Positions 8,149-17,317 of a stretch of DNA of 38,377 nt are shown piece by piece. Within the stretch, counting starts at the first letter, position 1. Each line of letters starts with the position of its first letter. The DNA comes from Alphaproteobacteria bacterium 33-17. Its GTDB lineage: Bacteria > Pseudomonadota > Alphaproteobacteria > Rickettsiales > 33-17. The notes below the pieces were generated by a model that ran no database searches, had not been told where the DNA came from, and saw nothing but the letters and a program-made list of their open reading frames with translations. Position numbers and translations under genes: made by a program. Location of the stretch: NCBI GenBank assembly GCA_001897445.1, contig MKSX01000029.1, positions 1 to 38,377 on the forward strand, read 5' to 3'.

Positions 8149-9660
8149 CTAGCCCTGCTCCATGCCACTGACGTGAGATTTACTCTTTGCTTCCAAGGCC
8201 CTAAACTGGAAATTTGGTACTACCGCATCAATTTCAGGCTCAAGCTCATGTCTTATTGTTTCCCAAAAATCATCTGTTATACCTTGCCTAAGAATATTTA
8301 GATTAACCAAATTTCCACGGTTATATCTCTCAATAATAAGCTCCCTGACCTCTGAGGCTATAACTTCACCAAGACGACTAATGATATACTCAAAAGAATT
8401 TCTATGACCGTTTAAAACAGCTTCTAGTATATCTTCTGGGGATATTCTAACTGGCACATTGCACATCTTTGCAAGCTGTGTAAATAAGGCTACATGCCCA
8501 TTGATTAATGGTAGCTTTAAAACTCTTTGATCATCCTTTAGAAGGATTTCTCTAATTACCTTAACATCGATGATCTTCATACAATTATTTATTAGCTTAA
8601 GCTGACCAACCTTGCATAACCCTGTAAAATACTCTTCAATTGCTTTATCTATTTTAGATTTAAATTTAGGATTATTTTGAAACTCATGAAACACATTTGT
8701 AAGCAATGTTCTGTTAGATTTTATTACAATTTCTACAAATTTAATGGTTTCTTCATTGACTTTATCGTATAAAAATTTATGGGTAAAACCATTAACCATA
8801 AGCTTAGGATCAACTACACAATTGTTATTGTCTATTTGGTCAGTTAGTATAGAAACAATAAAATTGGAAAACCTGTCTTCTAGTAATTCAAGAATATTTA
8901 GCAATGTTTTATCTTCTAATTTACGAGCTTTTTTGATAATTTTCGGAAATCTATAAGGGTGATCCTTTGCAAATTCTATGATGTCTTTATCTACAAACTT
9001 GTCAGCTTTAGCAATGAATTTCAATACTTTAGCTTCAAGTTCCTTTAACTCTTCTTGTGAAAGTTGTTTAGAAGCTTTAATAGGGGCATCAATTTTAACA
9101 ACCGCCCCATTTACCATTTTCATCAGCTCTGCATCTTGCTCTAAAAAAACTTTAATGTCAGCTAGTCTGTTATTTGTTAAAGAAGCTTCATATATAAGTT
9201 CTTTTGTACCTAAACTAGCATTATCAACAAATGATTTAGCAGCTTTCACCCCTGCGATTTTTAAACATTCTAATATCTTTTCTACTTTATTATCTGGGTC
9301 AGCGAGAAAATAGCTCATCGCAAGATCTATATCACCATTTTTAAGAAAATTAGTGTATTCACTTTCATGAGGATTACCAAGCGATAGTTTTTCTTTAACA
9401 TTTGTATTACTTGGCGGTATATAATCCTCCTGTATAACAATAGGGTTTTCTATGATACTTACAGGTTCATGACCATTTTTTTCAATAAACTTTTGGGCAA
9501 ATTCTTCATCACAATCTATTATAAGGCTTTTAAATTCCAACATACCCGCAGGAATTGCATCAAATATTTCTTGTTTACTTTGATCAGTAAGTCCTAAAAA
9601 TATTGCTAAGGCTTCATCAACATTGCCCTTATCTAAACATTCTAAAATTTTACCCTTCAT
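8149..9660 (-). CDS. Alpha-helical repeat protein, distant ankyrin-like family
   Basis: This 503-residue protein is not recognised as a defined family. It is helical throughout, lacks a signal peptide or membrane segment, and contains helix pairs reminiscent of degenerate ankyrin repeats, for example NGHVALFTQLAKM and NGHRNSFEYIISRLGEVI. The latter resembles a segment of the giant protein at 1-2764. Its N-terminus (CLDKGNVDEALAIFLGLTDQSKQEIFDA) parallels that of the protein at 12495-13505 (WEAGDNEAAKNHFNELDDTSQLEIL), suggesting a paralogous family. A good SD (AGGGTGA) lies 6 nt before the ATG. Function unknown; possibly host-directed. Confidence 0.8.
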   Translation of the reverse strand: MKGKILECLDKGNVDEALAIFLGLTDQSKQEIFDAIPAGMLEFKSLIIDCDEEFAQKFIEKNGHEPVSIIENPIVIQEDYIPPSNTNVKEKLSLGNPHESEYTNFLKNGDIDLAMSYFLADPDNKVEKILECLKIAGVKAAKSFVDNASLGTKELIYEASLTNNRLADIKVFLEQDAELMKMVNGAVVKIDAPIKASKQLSQEELKELEAKVLKFIAKADKFVDKDIIEFAKDHPYRFPKIIKKARKLEDKTLLNILELLEDRFSNFIVSILTDQIDNNNCVVDPKLMVNGFTHKFLYDKVNEETIKFVEIVIKSNRTLLTNVFHEFQNNPKFKSKIDKAIEEYFTGLCKVGQLKLINNCMKIIDVKVIREILLKDDQRVLKLPLINGHVALFTQLAKMCNVPVRISPEDILEAVLNGHRNSFEYIISRLGEVIASEVRELIIERYNRGNLVNLNILRQGITDDFWETIRHELEPEIDAVVPNFQFRALEAKSKSHVSGMEQG

Positions 9661-9736
9661 AGTATATCACCCTATAAATAATTTCTTTATATTTTAGATC
9701 TTTATAAAAACAATGCAATAATAAGTATTATGAAGT

Positions 9737-10816
9737 TTAATGGTTTGCAATTGTCCTAATCCATAACTTACTTCTAAGTTTTTCGGAGTGCAAACTAAGC
9801 GGCTGCAGTATATAGGTTTTATCAATATCTTTTGGGGTTAAATATATGGACTTATTATTTACTATGTTATCATTCAAAAAATCTTTACTCAGTTTATTAG
9901 CATTAGCAAAACCTAAGTTATTCGAGTTTTCAGCTGCAACTTCAGGCTTTAGTAAGTAGTCTAAAAATTCATAAGCCTCATTAACATTCTTAGCATTTTC
10001 AGGAATGGCAAAACTATCTATCCAAAGCTGGGTTCCCTCTTCAGGTATTACGTAAGCTATTTCAAATGGTTTATTAAGCTCGGCTGCCCTGTATTTTGCC
10101 TGCATAATATCGCCAGAAAAACCTATTACTGCACATACTTCGCCATTCACTAAAGCATCAATATACCGTGATGAATGAAACTGCTTAACATGTGGTCTAA
10201 TAGCAGAAAGTACTGACCCAACTTGCTCAAGATCTTCAGGTTTTTCTGAATTAGGATTAAGCCCTAAATAAACATATATCATTGGCAGAATTTCATTTGG
10301 GGCATCCATCATCATAACGCCACATTTTTCAAGCTGCTTAATATTGTTTTTATTGAAGAAATACTTAAGGCTATTAAGGTCTTTGCCAGGCATTATTTTT
10401 TGAATGGCTTCTTTATTATATCCAATACCCACGGTTCCCCACATCCATGGTACGCCATATTCATCAACCCCGCCTTCTTTCATTTTATCCATGATTAGTG
10501 GATCCAGGTTTTTATAGTTTTTAAGTTTTGATTTATCAATTTTCTGATAAAGACCAAGATTTTTCTGACGTTTTAAAAATGGAAATGCAGATGGCACTAC
10601 AATATCATAGCCAATTTTACCAACATACAGCCTTGCATCAAGTGCATGGTCGCTATCATAAACATCATATTTAACGTTAATATCAGTAGCTTTTTCGAAG
10701 TTCTTTATTGTATCCTCAGATATAAAATTAGACCAATTATATATTTTCAGCTCCCTTGCTTCTGCGTTTAAAGCTAACAAACTTATAAAACTTGCAAACA
10801 GATATTTTCTAATCAA
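9737..10816 (-). CDS. Periplasmic spermidine/putrescine-type binding protein
   Basis: The 359-residue product has a signal peptide (about residues 1-20, ending NAEA) and then a PotD/PotF-type substrate-binding fold. Family marks are LKIYNWSNFISEDTI at the mature start, YDIVVPSAFP, and GVPWMWGTVGIGYN, which matches the PotF consensus. In the family it delivers polyamines to the PotGHI or PotABC importer. The start is TTG at 10816, with AAGG about 9 nt upstream; no ATG fits better. No permease or ATPase gene is adjacent, so it is an orphan here and must work with components encoded elsewhere, if it works in transport. The exact ligand is not determinable. Confidence 0.88.
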   Translation of the reverse strand: MIRKYLFASFISLLALNAEARELKIYNWSNFISEDTIKNFEKATDINVKYDVYDSDHALDARLYVGKIGYDIVVPSAFPFLKRQKNLGLYQKIDKSKLKNYKNLDPLIMDKMKEGGVDEYGVPWMWGTVGIGYNKEAIQKIMPGKDLNSLKYFFNKNNIKQLEKCGVMMMDAPNEILPMIYVYLGLNPNSEKPEDLEQVGSVLSAIRPHVKQFHSSRYIDALVNGEVCAVIGFSGDIMQAKYRAAELNKPFEIAYVIPEEGTQLWIDSFAIPENAKNVNEAYEFLDYLLKPEVAAENSNNLGFANANKLSKDFLNDNIVNNKSIYLTPKDIDKTYILQPLSLHSEKLRSKLWIRTIANH

Positions 10817-10850
10817 TTTTAACTACCTTATATATTACATTTAGATACAA

Positions 10851-10879
10851 AATATAGTACGTTGACTAAGTAGTTGCAA
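10851..10879 (-). promoter_or_regulatory. Promoter for the polyamine-binding protein gene
   Basis: Minus-strand TTGCAA (10879-10874), a 17-nt spacer and TATATT (10856-10851) lie about 35 nt upstream of the TTG start codon. Confidence 0.5.
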
Positions 10880-11147
10880 GTAGTAAAGTTACTGCGAAAA
10901 ATGCGTTGGCGTTTATTCGCTTAAAAATGGCTGAATTATAAAACGCTCACCCATTTTTAATCTCATATCAGCCCCGAAAATTAAATGGATTGCCACAAAA
11001 TGCTGCGCATTTTTCGCAATGACCTACACTCCAATGCTTATAATAATATTTCAATCTAAATAATTTTCTTTAGCCTGACAGGAATGGTGAGCGCAGCGTA
11101 GTAAAATCTACATGAAGGGCGACGCATAATCAGATAAAAAGACTAAG
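10880..11147. other. Intergenic region with palindromic repeats, no gene
   Basis: With the promoter above it makes a gap of about 330 nt between the binding-protein gene and bdhA. It contains repeat copy 2 (10989-11020) and a related hairpin at 10894-10920 with arms GCGAAAAATGCG and CGTTTATTCGC. No coding frame is convincing. Confidence 0.5.
10989..11020. repeat. Palindromic intergenic repeat, copy 2
   Basis: This 32-nt element has ATTGCC at one end and CGCAAT at the other, with inner stem AAAATGC/GCATTTT. It matches the element at 7944-7975 at 28 of 32 positions, with one covarying base pair. Confidence 0.6.
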
Positions 11148-11927
11148 CTATTGAGATGTCCAGCAGCCGTCTAAAATGAAGTTAGACCCGCTTATATTAT
11201 TTGCGAAATTTGTACACAAATGCACAGCCATTGCCCCTATATCTTCTGGGTTTGTAAATGTCTTTGATGGCTGTTTTTCACTTAGTAACTTTACTTTAGC
11301 ATCTTCGTTACTTATTTTGTCTTTTTCCGCTATTGCATCTATTTGCTTTTGTACTAATGGCGTTAGCACCCAACCTGGGCATATTGCATTACAAGTAACG
11401 CCTGTACTTGCTGCTTCTAAAGCTATAGTTTTTGTAAGACCAATAATACCATGTTTTGCAGATACATATGCAGACTTATTTGCAGACGCAACAACCCCAT
11501 GAACAGAAGCAACGTTAATAATTCTGCCCCATTTTTTTGCCTTCATTTTGCCTATAGTATGCTTTATTAAATGGAAGCTTGAAGAAAGGTTGATTGCAAT
11601 TATAGCATCCCATTTTTCATCTGGGAAGTCTTCCACCATAGCTACATGCTGAATTCCTGCATTATTTACTAAAATATCGATTTCACCTAAGTTACTTTCG
11701 ATAAATTTAACCATATCAAGGATTTGGTCTTTTTTGCTAAGGTCAGCACCATGAAATAACGGAGTATAGGCATAATCTTTTGTAAATTCAGCTTTTAGCT
11801 TTTCTACATCTTGTTCACTTGCAATGCCGTTTAAAACTACTTTAACCTTTTGAGCAGCTAATGACTTAGCTATAGCAAGACCAATACCGCTTGTAGAACC
11901 TGTAATCAGTGCAATTTTCCCTTCCAT
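11148..11927 (-). CDS. bdhA: 3-hydroxybutyrate dehydrogenase (SDR family)
   Basis: The 259-residue enzyme interconverts D-3-hydroxybutyrate and acetoacetate with NAD. It shows the Rossmann motif TGSTSGIG (residues 9-16), NNAG (88-91), and the catalytic Ser141, Tyr154 and Lys158 in SAYVSAKHG. The C-terminus ILDGCWTSQ corresponds to the LDGGWTAQ ending typical of bacterial BdhA. I chose the ATG at 11927 because AAGGGG lies 5 nt upstream; a GTG at 11933 would overlap that SD. It sits immediately downstream of the mauE-like gene, likely in one transcript. It may allow use of host or stored ketone bodies. Confidence 0.9.
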   Translation of the reverse strand: MEGKIALITGSTSGIGLAIAKSLAAQKVKVVLNGIASEQDVEKLKAEFTKDYAYTPLFHGADLSKKDQILDMVKFIESNLGEIDILVNNAGIQHVAMVEDFPDEKWDAIIAINLSSSFHLIKHTIGKMKAKKWGRIINVASVHGVVASANKSAYVSAKHGIIGLTKTIALEAASTGVTCNAICPGWVLTPLVQKQIDAIAEKDKISNEDAKVKLLSEKQPSKTFTNPEDIGAMAVHLCTNFANNISGSNFILDGCWTSQ

Positions 11928-11936
11928 AAACACCCC

Positions 11937-12431
11937 TTATATAGCAAATGTCATAACCAAATGGTATAGCGCCATAGCACCCATACCAAAATTCTCAACA
12001 ATACTTACCACGCTTAATGGTACGTTTAATATATTTCCAAGGCATGCACACTTGATTTTTCTGCCTGATTTTATAGATAAAATCACTCCCACCCCACTTA
12101 TCTCCATCAGAATAAAGGTAAGGATATTAGTAAGGACTATGTTACTAGATTCAAGGTATGAAATACCTAGAAAAAGCTCTAAAAATGGGTACACATAACC
12201 GTACACTCTACTTTTTTTGGCTATAATGTCGTATTTTGAAAAGCCTTCTACAAATCCATCTAAGTCAAAGAATTTAAAGAGCGAAAAGAATATAAAAAAG
12301 TAACCCATAAAAAGATAACTTACAGCGGAAGTTTCTTTAGGAATGAAAGATAAAAGCAAACAATAAAGAACTATAATTATTAGAGGTTTATAATCTTTCC
12401 AGAAAGATGTCTTAGTCTCAAGATGATCCAT
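11937..12431 (-). CDS. MauE/DoxX-like membrane protein
   Basis: The 164-residue product has about four hydrophobic helices and the segment KCACLGNILNVPLSVVSIVE, which matches the CACLG...PLS...E pattern of MauE/DoxX-type redox-associated membrane proteins. Relatives are thought to act in disulfide or redox processes in the envelope, but this is inferred from family resemblance. It ends 9 nt before the preferred bdhA start and probably shares its mRNA. The pairing with bdhA has no obvious biochemical explanation. Confidence 0.75.
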   Translation of the reverse strand: MDHLETKTSFWKDYKPLIIIVLYCLLLSFIPKETSAVSYLFMGYFFIFFSLFKFFDLDGFVEGFSKYDIIAKKSRVYGYVYPFLELFLGISYLESSNIVLTNILTFILMEISGVGVILSIKSGRKIKCACLGNILNVPLSVVSIVENFGMGAMALYHLVMTFAI

Positions 12432-12442
12432 ACTTTATACCA

Positions 12443-12478
12443 CATAAGGCTTAATATATTAATATACTAAGCTTTATG
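12443..12478. promoter_or_regulatory. 36-nt near-perfect palindrome upstream of mauE-like gene
   Basis: Two 16-nt arms (12443-12458 and 12463-12478) are reverse complements at 14 of 16 positions, around a TTAA loop. It lies 11 nt upstream of the mauE-like start codon and 16 nt past the end of the next gene. There is no long T run, so an operator or mRNA structure is as likely as a terminator. Confidence 0.45.
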
Positions 12479-12494
12479 TTAATTTATGTCAAAG

Positions 12495-13505
12495 TTAAAG
12501 ATTTATTTCATAACCCAAAACATTTACATGAGGCTGCTCAACTATATCTCGGTAATGCATGTTTAAGTGGTCAAATATAATAGCCTGAACATCGCAACTT
12601 AGTATATTAAATTCAGATTCTTTGCATCCAATATTCCTAAATGCCAGATAATAATCTGCATATTCTTTATGAGCTTCTTCAAATTCCTCAAAAGTAATAC
12701 TTTTCCCTTTAATGTTTGACTGCATTTCAATTAAATCATGATATTTAGCTAACATATATTTTGTATTATCTACAGATAGATCATGATCAAAAAAGCCCTT
12801 TAAAATACTCGAAATGTCGCAGGTAAATTCTTTAGAAAAATCTAAGTAAACTTCATAAAATTCACGATGTTTATCAGTAAATAAGTCTTGCTCAATAGAT
12901 GAATATATTTTAGGTGAAAGCAAATGCGCATTTTCTAAAACAAACTTCATAGTAGCAAAATTTTTCATTATAAATGGCATCTCACTTATGGTCATATAGC
13001 CAGGAGAGTCTATTTCATATTTAGAAGCTGACTTCAAAAATTGCTTTTTAAAATCATCTGCATTGTCAAATTGTTCAAAAATTTTCCATATTAATTGATA
13101 AGTTTCAATACTAATATCCAAAGGAAACTCTGTCGCGTAAAGTATAGCACTTTTTGGAACTTCCCTATTAGTTACATTATTCAGATACTCACAAATTTCA
13201 AGCTGATTATTACCCAAGGCATCACCATATGCACAGCATAGATTATGTATAAAATTATGATCAGAATGCAAAGCGCTGTTATTCATAATAAATTCTATTA
13301 CATCTAAAAACCCATTTGTGCATGCGTATTTCATTATTTCCCCTGCATGTCTAGCATCAAGAAGCAATTGCACGACATCTAAACGACTATTTCCTGCCGC
13401 AGATTTAAGGATTTCTAATTGTGATGTATCATCTAGCTCATTAAAATGATTTTTAGCAGCTTCATTATCCCCAGCTTCCCATAGGTTCCAGAATTGTTGG
13501 CTCAT
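12495..13505 (-). CDS. Ankyrin-like repeat protein, 336 residues
   Basis: The N-terminal third carries ankyrin-type helix pairs, for example AAGNSRLDVVQLLLDARHA and ACTNGFLDVIEFIMNN. The rest is helical without a clear repeat. Residues about 302-314 (LSCDVQAIIFDHL) resemble a weak F-box/PRANC-like motif near the C-terminus, a position also seen in poxvirus and Orientia ankyrin proteins. No signal peptide is visible. The N-terminus resembles that of the protein at 8149-9660. The SD (AGGA) 7 nt before the ATG lies in one arm of a hairpin. Likely a cytosolic or secreted protein-interaction scaffold; function unknown. Confidence 0.8.
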   Translation of the reverse strand: MSQQFWNLWEAGDNEAAKNHFNELDDTSQLEILKSAAGNSRLDVVQLLLDARHAGEIMKYACTNGFLDVIEFIMNNSALHSDHNFIHNLCCAYGDALGNNQLEICEYLNNVTNREVPKSAILYATEFPLDISIETYQLIWKIFEQFDNADDFKKQFLKSASKYEIDSPGYMTISEMPFIMKNFATMKFVLENAHLLSPKIYSSIEQDLFTDKHREFYEVYLDFSKEFTCDISSILKGFFDHDLSVDNTKYMLAKYHDLIEMQSNIKGKSITFEEFEEAHKEYADYYLAFRNIGCKESEFNILSCDVQAIIFDHLNMHYRDIVEQPHVNVLGYEINL

Positions 13506-13556
13506 AAAAATATCCTATATACAAATTAACTATTATCTTACATACAGGATATTTTT
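13506..13556 (-). promoter_or_regulatory. Hairpin between clpB and the ankyrin-like gene, containing its SD
   Basis: AAAAATATCCT (13506-13516) and AGGATATTTTT (13546-13556) are perfect 11-nt complements. Read on the minus strand, the 3' arm carries the AGGA ribosome-binding site of the downstream gene and ends in a T run directly at its ATG. It could terminate clpB transcription, hide the SD, or both. Confidence 0.45.
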
Positions 13557-13573
13557 TATACTTCAAGTTTAAA

Positions 13574-16135
13574 CTACTTAAACACTACCTCGCCTTTTTC
13601 AACATCAGCCGTAATCGATGATCCTGACTGAACATTACCCGATAATATCTCTATAGCCAGTTTATCCTGCAAATGTTTTTGGATCACTCTTTTAAGCGGC
13701 CTTGCGCCATAAACGGGGTCGTATCCTTCTTCAGCTAAAAAGTCCACGCATTTATCTGTGAGTTCTAGCTTAATTTCCTGCTCTAACAAATACTGTTTTA
13801 GCCTTAGAACCTGAACTTTCACAATATCATTCATATGATTTCGAGCAAGTCTATGGAATAGTACAATCTCATCAATTCTATTAATAAACTCAGGTCTGAA
13901 AGAAGCTCCCACTCTTTCCATAATCTTATCACGGACTTTGTCGGTAGTTTCATTGTCTTTTAAAGCCACCAGTAAGTCTGACCCAATATTTGAGGTCATA
14001 ACTATAATAGTGTTACAGAAATTAACAACCCTGCCCTGACTGTCTGTAAGCCTTCCTTCATCTAGTAATTGTAGAAGCAAGTTAAATACGTCTGGGTGTG
14101 CTTTTTCAACTTCGTCAAACAGAATAACCTGATATGGCCTACGTCTTACAGCTTCTGTTAAGAACCCACCTTGTTCGTATCCCACATATCCAGGAGGTGC
14201 GCCAATAAGTCTTGCAACTGCATGTTTTTCCATATATTCAGACATATCAATACGAAGCAGCGCCTGCTTATCGTCAAATAAGAATTCTGCTAAAGCCTTT
14301 GTAAGCTCTGTTTTACCCACGCCTGTTGGCCCTAAAAACATAAATGTTCCCATTGGCTTGTTTTGGTCGCTTACCCCAGCTCGAGCCCTCCTTACAGCAT
14401 TACTTACTGCAATTACAGCATCTTTTTGGCCAATAACGTTTTTATTTAGAATATCTTCCATTTTTAGCAGCTTTTCACGCTCACCCGTCATTAGTTTATC
14501 AACAGGAATGCCTGTAGCACGCGATACCACAACTGCAATATCAGCTTCTGTCACAGCTTCTTTTGCCATTTTTGACTGATTGCCAGATTCAAATTCAGCT
14601 ATTTTCTTTTGCAGGTCAGGGATTAAGCCATAAGTGATTTCACCTGCTTTAGCAAGATCACCCTTACGCTGAGCAACCTCTAAATCTGCTTTTGCTTTAT
14701 CTAAATTTTCTTTAAGCCTTTGAAGTTCAGTCATTTTTGCTTTTTCAGCCTGCCATTTTGATGTCATATCTTGCGCTTCTGATTCAAGCTTTGCTAAATC
14801 TTCCTGAAGTACAATAAGCCTATCTTGAGATGCTTTGTCTGTCTCTTTTTTAAGGGCTTCAGCCTCAATTTTCATTTGGATAATTTTACGATCAAGCTCA
14901 TCTAATTTCTCTGGCTTGCTGTCAATTTCCATTTTGAGCTTACTTGCAGCTTCGTCAAGTAAATCTATCGCTTTGTCTGGCAAGAAACGGTCTGATATAT
15001 AGCGGTTTGAGAGCGTTGCTGCTGCAACAATAGCATTGTCAAGAATCCTAACAGCATGATGAAGCTCATATTTTTCCTTTAAACCTCTTAAAATTGATAT
15101 TGTATCTACTACACTTGGTTCAGAAACATACACAGTTTGGAAACGACGTGCGAGCGCTGCATCTTTTTCTATATATTTTCTGTATTCATCTAAAGTTGTT
15201 GCACCTATACAGTGAAGTTCTCCACGTGCTAGCGCAGGTTTTAGCAGGTTTGAAGCGTCCATTGACCCTTCAGCAGCCCCTGCTCCTACAAGCGTATGAA
15301 GCTCATCGATGAATAAAACTACATCACCTTCACTATCGGCTATCTCTTTAAGCACTGCCTTAAGCCTTTCTTCAAACTCACCACGGAATTTAGCTCCTGC
15401 TACCAAGGCACCCAAATCCAGGGAAATAACCTTTTTGCCTTTAAGATTTTCTGGTACATCCCCATTTACAATCCTTTGAGCCAGCCCTTCAACGATTGCT
15501 GTTTTACCAACCCCAGGCTCACCTATTAAAACCGGATTATTTTTAGTACGGCGAGATAAAACCTGAATAGTACGCCTGATTTCTTCGTCACGGCCAATCA
15601 CTGGATCTAGTTTATTTTTTCTAGCTTTTTCAGTAACATCTGTGGCATATTTCTTAAGCGCCTGATACTGGCTTTCGCTAGACTGGGAATCTGCGGTTCT
15701 ACCCGCCCTCATGCTTTCAACAACTGTCTCAAGCTTTGCTTTAGATACATTTGCCTTTCTGAAAACTTCAGCTAAAGATGGGCTCTCAAGCATTACCTGC
15801 AGTATTCTTTCTGTAGTAATAAACTTATCACCCTTCTTTTTGGCTAAAGCTTCACTATCAGCTATAAGTTTGGCAAACTCCTGCCCCATGTAAACCTGAA
15901 CATTTGCACCTTCCACTACGGTAAGTTTACTCATTTCATCAAGGCAAAGTTTGCTTAATGTTCTAAAATCCCCACCGCAAGATGCTATGATATCTTCAAT
16001 AAAACCTTCACCATCTGTTATCATTTCATTGAGCAAATGAACAGGCATTAATTGCTGATGCTTTGATGCCAAGGCATTCGCATGTGCGCTTTGAACAAGC
16101 CCTGCTGCTTTTGTTGTAAATTTATCTAAGTTCAT
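13574..16135 (-). CDS. clpB: ClpB, protein disaggregase
   Basis: The 853-residue protein is a full-length ClpB, the hexameric AAA+ unfoldase that rescues aggregated proteins with DnaK. It has the N-terminal Clp domain, AAA-1 with Walker A GEPGVGKT (205-212) and [12 protein letters not shown], the coiled-coil middle domain, and AAA-2 with Walker A GPTGVGKT (602-609). The arginine-finger region (ALARRFQ) is intact. It lacks a ClpP-binding IGF loop, as expected. AGGGGTGA provides a strong SD, and a heat-shock-type promoter lies just upstream. Confidence 0.97.
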   Translation of the reverse strand: MNLDKFTTKAAGLVQSAHANALASKHQQLMPVHLLNEMITDGEGFIEDIIASCGGDFRTLSKLCLDEMSKLTVVEGANVQVYMGQEFAKLIADSEALAKKKGDKFITTERILQVMLESPSLAEVFRKANVSKAKLETVVESMRAGRTADSQSSESQYQALKKYATDVTEKARKNKLDPVIGRDEEIRRTIQVLSRRTKNNPVLIGEPGVGKTAIVEGLAQRIVNGDVPENLKGKKVISLDLGALVAGAKFRGEFEERLKAVLKEIADSEGDVVLFIDELHTLVGAGAAEGSMDASNLLKPALARGELHCIGATTLDEYRKYIEKDAALARRFQTVYVSEPSVVDTISILRGLKEKYELHHAVRILDNAIVAAATLSNRYISDRFLPDKAIDLLDEAASKLKMEIDSKPEKLDELDRKIIQMKIEAEALKKETDKASQDRLIVLQEDLAKLESEAQDMTSKWQAEKAKMTELQRLKENLDKAKADLEVAQRKGDLAKAGEITYGLIPDLQKKIAEFESGNQSKMAKEAVTEADIAVVVSRATGIPVDKLMTGEREKLLKMEDILNKNVIGQKDAVIAVSNAVRRARAGVSDQNKPMGTFMFLGPTGVGKTELTKALAEFLFDDKQALLRIDMSEYMEKHAVARLIGAPPGYVGYEQGGFLTEAVRRRPYQVILFDEVEKAHPDVFNLLLQLLDEGRLTDSQGRVVNFCNTIIVMTSNIGSDLLVALKDNETTDKVRDKIMERVGASFRPEFINRIDEIVLFHRLARNHMNDIVKVQVLRLKQYLLEQEIKLELTDKCVDFLAEEGYDPVYGARPLKRVIQKHLQDKLAIEILSGNVQSGSSITADVEKGEVVFK

Positions 16136-16163
16136 AAATCACCCCTTTTTTCTACTTAATGTA

Positions 16164-16192
16164 GTTATGGGTATGGTTTTTATGAATTCAAG
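16164..16192 (-). promoter_or_regulatory. Putative RpoH (sigma32) heat-shock promoter of clpB
   Basis: Minus-strand CTTGAA (16192-16187), a 15-nt gap and CCCATA (16171-16166) lie about 30 nt upstream of the clpB start. This matches the CTTGAA...CCCAT layout of sigma32 promoters; the -10 is imperfect. clpB is a classic RpoH target. Confidence 0.5.
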
Positions 16193-16223
16193 AGGAATAG
16201 TTTATTGTTTATATTCATGTATA

Positions 16224-17312
16224 TCATTTTAGCAGCTCTAAAAATTCGGATGATAATATATATTTTCTATTTTTTTTAGAAGACCCCACTATTTCTAAAA
16301 AGCCACTTTGTACCCAATCTAGACATATTTTAGAACTTGTCCTAGGTTTAAAACCAAATAAATCACCTATTTGTGAACTGCTAATTGCCTCATATTCCTG
16401 AAACAGGCTTAGTACTTTTCTCTGTCTTGGGTCTAATTTTTTCAATAAGCGACTGTGATCGGGCAAATCCTGTATCTTGGATTCTTGCATATATTTAAGA
16501 ACCTTCTTAAACGATATTTCCATACCTTCTATAAAATATTCTACCCATTTAGTAATATCTGATTCTGCCCTACCAAAATAGTAATTATGCGACTCACCTA
16601 TGCTAATAGCTTCATAATATGCCCCTAAATTTCTTGCATAGTATTCCTCTAATGAATATAACCCTTTTAAGTCATAACCCCCAAGATGAAGTATTAAGGT
16701 AGTGAGCAATCTAGCCGTTCTTCCATTGCCATCGTAATAAGGATGTATAGTTGCAAACTGATAATGTGAAATTGCAGCAATTATTGGGCAAGGCAAATCA
16801 CTGGTATTAATCCATTCTACAAGATCCTTCATTAATGTAGGTACATCATTTGCTTCTGGGGGCATATATATAATAGATTTAGTCCTTCCATCACGAATAA
16901 CATTTTGACCATCCCTATATTCTGTAGGGGAAATTTTAGTTTTCCCGTTCGACATCACTAAACTATGGAGAGTCTTTATGAGTTTTTCAGTAATCCTTGT
17001 ATTGGATGCAGCATATTTCTCTACTTGGTTAAGCGCAGCATAATAGCCTAAAACTTCATTTTCTTCTCTTTCTCTTCCAGGAAAATGACCATCAAATTTA
17101 ATAACTGTCTCAATTTGTGCCGGTTCTAATTGATTACCCTCTATCATTGTAGAAAAATGAGTAGTGTATATTTTGGCTGTTTCCCGCAATGTTGTAAGCA
17201 CTGTAGGGGTAAGTGGCAAGTGTATTATTTTCTCTTTAACTGACTCAATATTTAGTAATAGATTCAGTATCTTAGGAGTTAGTTTAAAATTTGGATTAAA
17301 ATTTATCGGCAT
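16224..17312 (-). CDS. Fic domain AMP-transferase-type protein with C-terminal winged helix
   Basis: The 362-residue protein has an intact Fic motif, HPYYDGNGR at residues 190-198 with catalytic His190, so it is predicted to transfer AMP or a related nucleotide moiety to protein hydroxyls. An N-terminal inhibitory motif [S/T]xxxE[G/N] is present as STMIEG (54-59), marking a class II, self-inhibited Fic. Residues about 300-362 look like a winged-helix DNA-binding domain (SSSQIGDLFGFKPRTSSKIC). The ATG at 17312 lies inside a half-site of a repeated operator sequence and has no clear SD. Targets are unknown: it could be a regulator, a toxin-like enzyme or a host effector. Confidence 0.92.
   Translation of the reverse strand: MPINFNPNFKLTPKILNLLLNIESVKEKIIHLPLTPTVLTTLRETAKIYTTHFSTMIEGNQLEPAQIETVIKFDGHFPGREREENEVLGYYAALNQVEKYAASNTRITEKLIKTLHSLVMSNGKTKISPTEYRDGQNVIRDGRTKSIIYMPPEANDVPTLMKDLVEWINTSDLPCPIIAAISHYQFATIHPYYDGNGRTARLLTTLILHLGGYDLKGLYSLEEYYARNLGAYYEAISIGESHNYYFGRAESDITKWVEYFIEGMEISFKKVLKYMQESKIQDLPDHSRLLKKLDPRQRKVLSLFQEYEAISSSQIGDLFGFKPRTSSKICLDWVQSGFLEIVGSSKKNRKYILSSEFLELLK
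17300..17312. promoter_or_regulatory. Third operator half-site at the fic start codon
   Basis: AATTTATCGGCAT repeats 13 nt of the left arm of the adjacent inverted repeat, in the same orientation, and its last three bases are the complement of the fic ATG. Confidence 0.45.
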
Positions 17313-17317
17313 AATAA

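Noticed and set aside
11928..11933. GTG at 11933 as the bdhA start
   Set aside because: The AAGGGG ribosome-binding site overlaps that GTG and is correctly spaced for the ATG at 11927.
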